Shown here one piece after another: positions 56,101 to 64,000 of a stretch of 64,000 bases of DNA. The stretch's first letter is position 1; every line of letters starts with the position of its first letter. The position numbers and the translations under genes are program-made. A model generated the notes under the pieces. That model did not search any database, was not told the origin of the DNA, and saw nothing but the letters and a program-made list of their open reading frames with translations. Source of the DNA: Podarcis raffonei (taxonomy: Eukaryota; Chordata; Lepidosauria; Squamata; Lacertidae); assembly GCF_027172205.1 (NCBI RefSeq), contig NC_070614.1, positions 53,492,501-53,556,500 on the forward strand, read 5' to 3'.

Positions 56101-59100
56101 GTCTGTGTCTTGGACAGCTTTAGCCAGGGGACAAACTGGACCAGCCAGCAAGGACTGAAAGCAGACAAACGCAGATGTGATGATTTGATGGGGCGTGGCA
56201 CGTGGGCAAACGTGGGACACTGTGGCTTTGAGAAGAGACGGAAACCTGGGGCTTGGGAACTGGGGCAGGGGACCCACACAGGAAGAAGCTGCTGCCGTGG
56301 CTTCTCCGCTCTGCAGCCCAATTTACCTCCTCCCTGGGGTTCTTCTTGTCATTGTCGCCTTCCACCCGAACTCGGACCACGCCGGATTTGTCCACGATCT
56401 CCTGGATGACTTTGCCGTTCTTGCCTATCACTTTCCCTGCAGGGGGCAAATGAAGACGGGGAGTTGAAGGGCGTGCGCAAATCAAGCACACACAGGCTGA
56501 TAGCACGATGCTCTGCCGCCTTAACTCTATGTCCCTAGCGCCAAGTCACTTGCAAATTGGCACCATAGTGCCTTGGAGGGGGACAGGTCAATGGATGAGG
56601 AAACCCACTAGTAAACAACACCTCCATACAAAAAAGAACCCCTTTTTGCACACACACCCTTGTACATTTGCACTCGTTGCCAATGACAGGGAAGGAAAAT
56701 CATTGATGGCCTTCCCTTCTTTGTTTGAGGAAAATCTATGCAACAGATCTTTGCTTGAGAAACAGCTCTGCCAACCAGATTTCCAAGTGCCTTGGTCTGA
56801 ACCTTCCCCTGCATGTCTTGTGCAACTAAATCCCGGGTTTTCTGAAGCAGAATTGCTGCAACTCAACTCCCAAGCAAACTCAAAGCTAGCACTGGCTTCC
56901 AAATCTGGTTTCACAAACATAGGTTTTTGTGAAGGGAGAGAAAGAATGGGAGGCTCCATCAGGTTTCGTCCTGGAGCTAGAAAACCGCCTCACTCACCGA
57001 CTAGGTTCCGAGGGACTTGAACAGAGTCTTCGGAGAATTCGAGGAAGCTCCTGGCCTGCTTGCAGGCTTCCGGGGTCTGCGGAGGAGCAAAAGGGAACAG
57101 CATGCTAAGCAGCTCAATACACTATGCAGGTGGCTTGCGAGGTTTTAGGCCACCAAGGCTGCTCAGGCCTGACATACTGTTTGCAGATCCTCCCACTGCA
57201 CAGCCACACGCCGGGCCTTTCTCCCTCCAGGCCAAAAGACCCCAAAGTTCGTTCCTCCTCAGTTAAAGCCGCCTTGCTTACCAAGCCCCACAACCAGAGT
57301 TTCCGGCCCCCCTCACAGGATTCATTTATCAGGTGGGTCTTTGTTCCTTTTCTCTACACACCAGCACCAAGCAAAACGAAAGCAGCCCGGCCCACCCCCT
57401 CTTCTCCCAGAAGTCTAGAAGCAGCCCCGGCCCCTACCTCCCCGTAGATGCGAAAGGTGCAGGTCTCTTCGTCCAGCTCAATGGCAGTGACGCCCTGCAC
57501 TTTCCGGGCCTGCTGGATGTTGGCCCCGTGGGTTCCGATGGCCAGCCCCATCAAGTCCTCCCGCACCGTGAACTCCTCCTGGAATGCCGACGCCAGCTGC
57601 TTACTCGTCTGGGGGGAGAGGCAGAGGCATGATGGGAAACAGGTCTCAGAAGTCGCGTGAGCCCCACCTCTCTATTCAAGCCTGGGCCCTCACCACCCCA
57701 CAAAAGGCCCAACATTCAGGCCAGGCAGCCACACTTGGGGACAGAGCAGGTCTTATTAGACTGGATCAACTAAGGCTGGCACATGGGTCCTGAATGGGGC
57801 AGCTGTGCCCCTGAAGGACCAGGTGCGCAGCCTGGGAGTTATTTTGGACTCACAGCTGTCAATGGAGGCGCAGGTCAAATCTGTGTCCAGGGCAGCTGTC
57901 TACCAGTTCCACCTGGTACGCAGGATGAGACCCTCCCTGCCCGCAGACTGGCCAGAGTGGTGCATGCTCTAGTTATCTCCCGCTTGGACTACTGCCATGC
58001 GCTCTACGTGGGGCTACCTTGGAAGGTGACCCAGAAACTGCAATTAATCCAGAATGCGGCAGCCAGACTGGTGACTGGGGGCGGCCGCCGAGACCACATA
58101 ACACCGGTCCTGAAAGACCCACATTGGCTCCCAAGATGTTTCCGAGCACAATTAAAAGTGTTGGTGCTGACCTTAAAAGCTCTAAATGGCCTTGGTCCTG
58201 TATACCCGAAGGAGCATCTCCACCCCCATCTTTCAGCCGGACACTGAGGTCCAGCTCTGAAGGCCTTCTGGCAGTTTCCTCCCTGTGAGAAGCAAAGCTA
58301 CAGGGAACCAGGCAGAGGGCCTTCTCGGTGGTGGCGCCCACCCTGTGGAACGCCCTCCCTTCAGATGTGAAGGAAATAAGCAGCTATCTTCTCTTTAAAA
58401 GACATCTGAAGGCAGCCCTGGTTAGGGAAGTTTATAATATTTAATGCTGTATTGTTTTTAACACTCGACTGAGAGCCGCCCAGAGTGGCTGGGGAAACTC
58501 AGCCAGATGGGCGGGGTATAAATAATATATTATTATTATATTATGTCAAGCTTGTGACTTTCACAGAACGCTGCGCCCACAGCTGGAGGCAGAAGCGTGC
58601 TTTCCAAATACCAGCTGCTGGAAACCGCAGGAGGGGAGAGCGGCTCTTTTGGCTGGGGTCCTGCTTGCAGGTTTCCCATAAGAGGTACCTGGCTGGCCAA
58701 CTGGGAGAACCAGATGGGCCCCTGGCCATCTTCTGGCAGGGAGTTCTCCCAAACTGAAACACTGCATTCTCCAGCACTGCTTCGCTTTTTAGAAAGGCAC
58801 CCTTCTGCCTCCCCGCTTGGCACTCCTGTCCTTCGGGCCCAGGATGGCAGCTACTGTCAGCTAGTCCTGAGCCAGAGACGTTCCCCACTCCTGCACTCAG
58901 GGGGCGCTGTGGCGCTTGGAGGGTCCCCCCCCCCCTCTCTCTCTCTCTCACCTCCAAGTGTTTGTTGGCCTCCTCATTCCGGGACATGAGCATCAGCTTA
59001 GTCCGGATGCTGCGCAAGTGCATGTCGCCCAGCAGAGACGCCCTCTTGACGGTGGACTCGTTTGTGGACTGCAAGGAGAGAGAGAGAGCGAAACGTTAAG

Positions 59101-62100
59101 TTAGGCCGCCGTGTGCTGGCAAACCAATAACACAGGTGAGCCTATGACACAGAATTGCCCCACCAGGTTTTAATGTGTTCAGTCTAACAAGAATTCAAGC
59201 TGTCAGTTATCCTTTTCAACTCTGGCTGGAACGCTCTGCCTCATGAGACCAGGGTCCTGCAGGATCTGATTTCTTTCCGCAGGGCCTGTAAGACAGAGTT
59301 GTTCCGCCTGGCCTTTGGCTTGGAGCCAATTTGATTCCCTCTTCCTCTTTCTTCTTTCTTTTCCTTTCTCCTCCTGCGATGAAGCTACATTTTAATATTT
59401 TAATGTTTCAATATTTTAATGTTGTTTTTAAGTTGTATTCATTCCGCTTGTTTTTATTATTGCTTGTTAGCCGCTCTGAGCCCGGCCTTGGCTGGGGAGG
59501 GCGGGGTATAAATAAAAATTAATAATAATAATAATAATTATCATCCACCCAGTTAAAATTAAAGGAAATTTAACACAGAAACCACAGGTCCTGGAGAGGA
59601 TCATTTCCTCTGAAGTGAGAGAACTCCCCCACCCCACCCCACCCCACCCTGAGAAGACGCCCTTTATCATGTCCCAAGTGCAAAACGAGAAATCCTTCAC
59701 AGGTCTGGACGAGAAATATGCAAGAGCTGCACCAAGCAGATGTAGAAGTTGCAGTTGCGCATTTAGTGGTCATCTGCAGTTCCTGCCACTAGAGGGAAGT
59801 GAAGAGCCACACTGGTTCCGGCTCTGAGTACAAGTCCCAGGCATTTTCCTCCCAACTTGGTTCAGCTAAGCAGGCAGATGCCACCCCCGGAACAGAGGAG
59901 GAAGACCCTTACGAGGATGACGAGCTCACTGCTAGTGGAACTGAGGAAGATGCAGTTCGCGCTCACGGCTTTCTTGAACTCCTTGTGCACGTTCTCGTTT
60001 GAGCAGCTGCGAAGAGGAAACAGAGGAACGGTAAGAAGCTTCGGAAAAGTGTGGACGCCAACCTGAGCTGCTAAAAGTTCAGGCTTCCACGTGCGGTGGA
60101 CCTGTGAATCTGTACATGGAGACAGGTTTTACAAGAGATCTCTGAGATTGCAGGCAGCCCAGGGAGTCTCAATGCCAGGCTACGTTTACGATCAACGTTT
60201 GAGGAGGACAGTGCAGAGCTAGTTTGTAAAACTCTTACTATATATTTGTGGGCTGGAGGATGGAGAAATGCCCTTCACATTTGGTTTAAGAAGGCCTTAA
60301 AGGTAAAGGTAAAGGGACCCCTGACCGTTAGGTCCAGTCGTGGCAGACTCTGGGGTTGCGGCGCTCATCTCGTACAGCTTCCGGGTCATGTGGCCAGCAG
60401 GACTAAGCTGCTTCTGGTGAACCAGAGCAGCGCACGGAAACACCGTTTACTTTCCCGCTGGAGCGGTGCATATTGATCTACTTGCACTTTGATATGCTTT
60501 CGAACTGCTAGGTTGGCAGGAGCAGGGACCGAGCAACAGGAGCTCACCCTGTCATGGGGATTCGAACCATTGACCTTCTGATCAGCAAGCCCTAGGCTCT
60601 GTGGTTTAACCCACAGCGCCTTACATATTGCTTATTCAGAAAAGTTGACTCATTCAACAGCGCACCTCCTGAAACCTACTTCCCTTCTGTTAAGAAGCTC
60701 TTAGGCTTCTTTCCCTTCAGATGGAGCAAATGTCTGTACAGTGCAAGCAAAATCAATCCCAGGCAGACGTGGGCTGATAAGAGATTTGAATTGGAAAGAA
60801 TGTGGATTTGGCAGACAAGCTCCCCCTCTCCCACACAATTGTTGTTGTTAATACCCCACCCATATGGCTGGGTATCCCCAGCCACTCTGGCGGATTACAG
60901 AATATATAACATAATAAAGCACCAAACATTAAAAACTTTCCTAAACAGGGCTGCCTTCAGATGTCTCCTAAAAGTTGTGCAGTTCTTTATCTCCTTGGCA
61001 CCTGAAGGTAAGGCGTTCCACAGGGCGGATGCCACTACCGAGAAGGCCCTCTGCCTGGTTCCCTGTAACTTTGCTTCTCGCAATGAGGGAACCAGCAGAA
61101 GGCCCTCCCTCGGAGCTGGACCTCAGTGTCTGGGCAGAACGATGGAGGTGGAAACGCTCCTTCAGGTATACTGGACCGAGGCCGTTTAGGGCTTTAAAGG
61201 TCAGCACCAGCAATTTGAATTGTGTTTATGTTAACACTCACGCCTCCTTGAGATCCTCTGGTACCGCAATGGTGACTTTGAAAAAGCTGCACTTGGTGGC
61301 CACTTTGCTGGGGTTGACAGGCCGCAGCCGCTCCAACGTGACGATTTCATTGTAGATGGCATCACAAGCGGCGTATTCTATGACGTAGAACTGCAAGAGG
61401 AGGACGAGATCAGAGGGAGCCACAAAGAAGGGCCCAAAAGAACTGCAGTTATGTTCTGCCTTTAGAGTTGTTAAGCCTAAGTAAACTCAAACAGGAGGGG
61501 AAAAGTGAATTCTAACTGCACACTGTGCCTCTGGGAAGAAAAAAACCCTGGAAAACTCTTCCACGGGGTTAGGGTCACAGTCCCCCCCCCCAACTGCACG
61601 TTCCCCTCCCCCCTCTGGATGTAACAGTCTTCCTTGGAAATGCAGAAGGAGTTATGTTCACACTAAGAAACCCACTGAACACTGCTGCTTGAGAGAAGTG
61701 GAAACTTTCACGCCTGCAAATTCAGGCTGGCTTACGACCCTGGAAATTTACTTGCTTTCATTATTTTTATTTACTTGAAAAAAATTATACTCTACCTGTT
61801 CCCACTGAGTGAACTTAAGGCAGATTACGACAACCTCATAACAACACGTCACAGAAGCATCATAAGAACATCTGCATTGCAGCACCGTCACTATTCCGCA
61901 TTGTGGCCCATGGCGCCCAGATGCTCTGGGAGCCAATCTGTGAGCATTTGCTGTGCACATGGAGAGCTCCTACCACGTGCCGGGGAGGCGGAAGGGGCTC
62001 AGCTCATTAAATGTGTTAATGGTGAGAGGGACGGGCTGAACTGCCCCCTCACTGAATGCCCGGGAATATTTCAAGGGGGGTGTATTTTGTTCAATACTTA

Positions 62101-62392
62101 CGTCTCCTTTCATCATTCGAACCCTGGCCAGCCACCAGCCACACGGCTCATGCTCATTGGCTCGGGAATAAACCTAAGAGGACAGGGAAATTCAAGTTAG
62201 GGGGCCACCCTCCACTCACAGCAGCTGCCTACTCACCCCGCTGCTCCACCCCCCACCCCCAGAAGGGTGCAGAAAGCCTCTTGGCAGCCTTCACTCACCT
62301 CCACCTCATCCCCTTCCAAAATCTCCTTGCTGTAGTCTGCAGGTGGGGGCAGCCGCACGTCGCCGAAGGGGATTTGCCTTTCGGGCTGCCAG
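46304..62392 (-). CDS. FXR2: FXR2, fragile X-related protein 2 (5' end outside window)
   Basis: FXR2 is a cytoplasmic RNA-binding protein of the FMR1 family that associates with ribosomes and regulates mRNA translation. Fifteen exons join in phase: 62299-62392, 62102-62173, 61242-61390, 59913-60006, 58952-59068, 57438-57608, 56998-57076, 56327-56436, 55728-55814, 54340-54556, 52035-52247, 50397-50597, 48119-48214, 47895-48001 and 46304-46402 (stop TAA 46304-46306). They encode 634 aa, about 93% of the protein; the first roughly 45 aa lie to the right. In order: second Tudor/Agenet part ([20 protein letters not shown]), KH0 region, KH1 with GTHG ([15 protein letters not shown]), KH2 with GKNG ([15 protein letters not shown]), a glycine/arginine stretch ([10 protein letters not shown]), and the two FXR2-specific basic clusters RRRRSRRRR and [13 protein letters not shown] (nucleolar targeting in FXR2). 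The end is VNGVS, as in human FXR2. Intact, with no frame breaks. Confidence 0.97.
46519..47341 (+). mobile_element. Tc1/mariner-type MITE split by a LINE family A insertion
   Basis: MITE parts at 46519-46582 and 47199-47341 belong together. Between them (46583-47198) lies a 5'-truncated family A LINE with [20 protein letters not shown] and an (ATT)n tail. About 20 bp of the MITE are missing at the junction. In the last FXR2 intron. Confidence 0.88.
48439..48847. mobile_element. inverted dimer of the CAGTGGTACC MITE
   Basis: 48439-48655 is a minus-orientation copy and 48656-48847 a plus-orientation copy fused back to back. The result is a roughly 400-bp palindrome 220 bp upstream (in FXR2 sense) of the exon at 48119-48214. 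Confidence 0.85.
48858..49755 (-). mobile_element. 5'-truncated L1 with 12-bp target-site duplication
   Basis: Sense minus L1 ORF2 end ([40 protein letters not shown]) and a 3' UTR reaching 48858. TGTATTCTCTTT flanks it at 48846-48857 and 49756-49767. Close relative of the copy at 11521-12537. Confidence 0.93.
49768..50396. other. FXR2 intron, old repeats only
   Basis: AT-rich, with possible LINE 3' relics (e.g. 50125-50240). No gene. Confidence 0.4.
50758..51620. mobile_element. 863-bp non-autonomous DNA transposon with GC-rich interior
   Basis: 12-bp perfect terminal inverted repeats CATAGCTGTCAA and an exact 8-bp target duplication GTCCTAGA (50750-50757 and 51621-51628) point to the hAT superfamily. 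Subterminal 'cccttatttt' words recur near both ends. The interior (about 50870-51240) is very CpG-rich. It contains an uninterrupted minus-strand ORF of 168 codons that I do not recognise and do not call a gene. Confidence 0.85.
52442..52472 (+). mobile_element. MITE end fragment with shared flank
   Basis: The first 31 bp of the CAGTGGTACC MITE. The upstream 38 bp (ggcctaaat..gtttatcatttccagcaag) match the flank of the MITE at 46519. Confidence 0.75.
52534..52671. mobile_element. 138-bp palindromic hAT MITE
   Basis: Nearly perfect inverted arms (aggctttctcaacctgtggg / gttgagaaaggct) with inner 'actacaactcccatcacccc'. Exact 8-bp duplication CTCTAACT at 52526-52533 and 52672-52679. Same length and inner words as 27247-27384. 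Confidence 0.88.
52828..53179 (-). mobile_element. Sauria SINE with 17-bp target-site duplication
   Basis: Full-length antisense copy flanked by AAATGAGTTTTTAAAAG at 52811-52827 and 53180-53196. Confidence 0.95.
53590..54238. repeat. minisatellite of about 20/42-bp units in an FXR2 intron
   Basis: About 30 copies of a short word 'gctgatttggagggatgtta' alternating with 'aactgatttgatgttaaac', arranged as roughly 42-bp higher-order units with many deletions. It stops about 100 bp from the exon at 54340-54556. Confidence 0.92.
54970..55308 (-). mobile_element. Sauria SINE with target-site duplication
   Basis: Antisense copy flanked by AGTAAGTATAGTA at its left edge (54958-54970) and AGTAAGTATAGT from 55309. 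A small internal deletion removes part of 'ccgccggagcggtacc'. Confidence 0.93.
57783..58545 (+). mobile_element. CR1/L2-group LINE, family A, in an FXR2 intron
   Basis: Frame-broken RT tail with [20 protein letters not shown] and [20 protein letters not shown], then the family A 3' end. Antisense to FXR2. Confidence 0.9.
59212..59545 (+). mobile_element. CR1/L2-group LINE, family B, 3' end
   Basis: 'ggaacgctctgcctcatgag', 'gccgctctgagcccggcctt', (AAT)n tail. Confidence 0.85.
60298..60620 (-). mobile_element. Sauria SINE
   Basis: Antisense copy with a deletion between 'gctcatctcg' and 'tacagcttccgg'. Confidence 0.92.
60838..61226 (-). mobile_element. CR1/L2-group LINE, family A, ending 15 bp from an FXR2 splice donor
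   Basis: Sense minus (same strand as FXR2): [40 protein letters not shown], then the 3' end at 60838. Its 5' junction lies 15 bp inside the intron from the donor of exon 61242-61390. Confidence 0.88.
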
Positions 62393-63704
62393 CTGCGAAG
62401 AGACAGAGTGTTATTCCAGGTAACAGTAAGGGGAGACTAGCTACCCATCAACACACAATGTTTCTTCACAAGCTCTGGGAGGTGCTTGGGGCTAAACAAT
62501 GCCAAGAGCCGAATTTTGCGCAGGCGAAAGCGGCAGGGACGTTAAGTCAACACTGGCACTCCCACCAATTCGGAATGGCTGCTTCGTAGAAGCACACTCC
62601 AAATATCCACCTCCATTCCTAACAAGCTATTCTCTTCTCTAATGACTCAGCAGCATGTATCGGACAACAGCAGCCGGCCTGAACTCCTTCCCCACCCTGC
62701 TACTAGCAACATGCTTTTCCAACAACAATTGCACCTGCCAGAAAAAAATCCAGACCCCTGGCTGCACACGCACCTAGGAAATCAAATGTATCACCTTGTG
62801 GCTTTAACTCCACACACCCCCTTCCACCAGAGCTATGGAACGCTGGCTCTTAAATATTCAACGCTGGCTCCTAGGAACCACAACTATTTGGCGACGCCGC
62901 TGGTTAGACATAAAGGCCACAGTACCATTACCTGATGGGGGTCAAAATAGTTTAGAGGCAAGGAAGCCTGCTAAGAGCATGCAAACGTTCTTGGGGAGGG
63001 GAACAGAGGCAAGATGAAAGAAATGAGGGGAGGAGAATGCAAAGACATATCCCCCACTCAGGAAAAACCACAAGGAGGGCTGGAGAATGGGGCTGACAAA
63101 GAGACACTCTGTGGGTATTTATAGCCCGCCCTGCCTCTCGCAGGGAGATCGTGCTGCGGCTGTGTTCCGGCCCTGTCAGAGCACAATCCTGGGAACTGGC
63201 CGTGGTGCTGCAAGGCTGCCTCGTTAACTGCAGCGGAATTAGGCAGCATTTGCATACCGCCGCCACGCCCACACCACCCCGGGTGGGGAGACGGAGGCGG
63301 CCAGACACAGCTGCTGGCAGGCTGCCAGCCTCCCTCTGCTCACTAGTCCCTTACTGGCTGACAACCAGAGCCGCAAACTCGGGCGGCCTGTCGGCGAGAG
63401 CCCCAGCAACCCAGCACCTGCTCTTCTCAGAGAGCAGGGCCAGCGTTGAACCTCCGGCCACAAAGCTTTTTATTTTTTCTGGGCAGGGTGGGGGAGCAGG
63501 CGGTGGCTTGACTGCAGCGCCTAGAGGCCAGGGTGGCTTCCCTCCTTACAGCTGTTGCAGAGACACGTGTCTCCCTGACGCTTCAGCTGCCGAGGAAGGA
63601 CCTCTGCGAGTGGCTCAAACCTCTCTCCTCCGGCAGACGCTTCTGGCTTTCTGCTGAGTCAGGAATTTCAGGCACTTTCGCCTCCCCACCCGTCCAATAA
63701 GCAG
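62393..63704. other. FXR2 5' intron sequence
   Basis: I looked for the two missing FXR2 exons (start Met and the VEVRGSNGAFYKGFV part) on the minus strand and did not find them. Several CpG-rich ORFs at 63150-63660 have no recognisable content. Confidence 0.5.
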
Positions 63705-64000
63705 CATTTCATAGAATCATAGAATCCTAGAGTTGGAAGAGACCACAAGGGCCATGGAGTCCAACCCCCTGCCAAGCAGGAAACACCATCAGAGCACTCC
63801 TGACATATGGTTGTCAAGCCTCTGCTTAAAGACCTCCAAAGCAGGAGACTCCACCACACTCCTTGGCAGCAAATTCCACTGTCAAACAGCTCTTACTGTC
63901 AGGAAGTTCTTCCTAATGTTTAGGTGGAATCTTCTTTCCTGCAGTTTGGATCCATTGCTCCGTGTCCGCTTCTCTGGAGCAGCAGAAAACAACCTTTCTC
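63705..64000 (-). mobile_element. CR1 LINE 3' end running off the window
   Basis: Classic CR1 3' end in antisense: 'catagaatcatagaatccta', 'gaagagaccacaagggccat', 'ggatccattgctccgtgtcc'. It continues past 64000. Confidence 0.92.

Noticed and set aside
63151-63657. 168-codon ORF as the missing FXR2 5' exon
   Set aside because: Wrong strand and no match to the FXR2 N-terminus; the missing exons are not in the window as far as I can see.

Overview
This is a piece of a squamate reptile (lizard-type) nuclear chromosome. The repeats show this. There are many Sauria SINEs (a tRNA-like head with a Bov-B-like 3' end), their partner Bov-B/RTE LINEs, CR1/L2-group LINEs with (ATT)n tails, reptilian L1 3' ends, and TA-flanked and hAT-type MITEs. 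All host genes are intron-containing except one intact single-exon gene. I cannot name the species.

The gene order is CD68 (+) - HARBI1-like gene (-) - MPDU1 (+) - SOX15 (-) - FXR2 (-). Apart from the HARBI1-like gene, this is the order and orientation of the mammalian block around human 17p13.1 (CD68-MPDU1-SOX15-FXR2), so this is a conserved amniote neighbourhood. Splice sites and reading phases were checked by hand for every exon listed.

Region by region. 1-4.2 kb: the last three recognisable coding exons of CD68, a LAMP-family lysosomal membrane protein with a GYQTI tail. 5.47-6.85 kb: an intact single-exon Harbinger-transposase-derived gene on the minus strand, in which all three expected catalytic acids are glycine. 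6.85-7.22 kb: a CpG-rich head-to-head promoter with five NRF1-type motifs, shared with MPDU1. 7.22-16.47 kb: complete MPDU1 (7 coding exons, 243 aa). 16.5-25.4 kb: intergenic repeats, including a Bov-B copy with a 412-codon reverse transcriptase ORF and a roughly 0.83-kb palindrome. 25.5-32.6 kb: SOX15 (two coding exons, 262 aa). Its 5.8-kb intron holds two long minisatellite arrays in opposite orientation and a separate array of about 78-bp units. 32.6-44.9 kb: an intergenic repeat field. 44.95-62.4 kb: FXR2 (15 coding exons in the window; the first one or two lie past the right edge), with a 1.3-kb 3' UTR.

The genes do not form a pathway. MPDU1 supports use of dolichol-phosphate-linked mannose and glucose in the ER, SOX15 is a transcription factor, FXR2 an RNA-binding translational regulator, and CD68 an endolysosomal glycoprotein. 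The strongest candidate for something undescribed is the catalytically dead Harbinger-derived gene that shares a housekeeping-type promoter with MPDU1.
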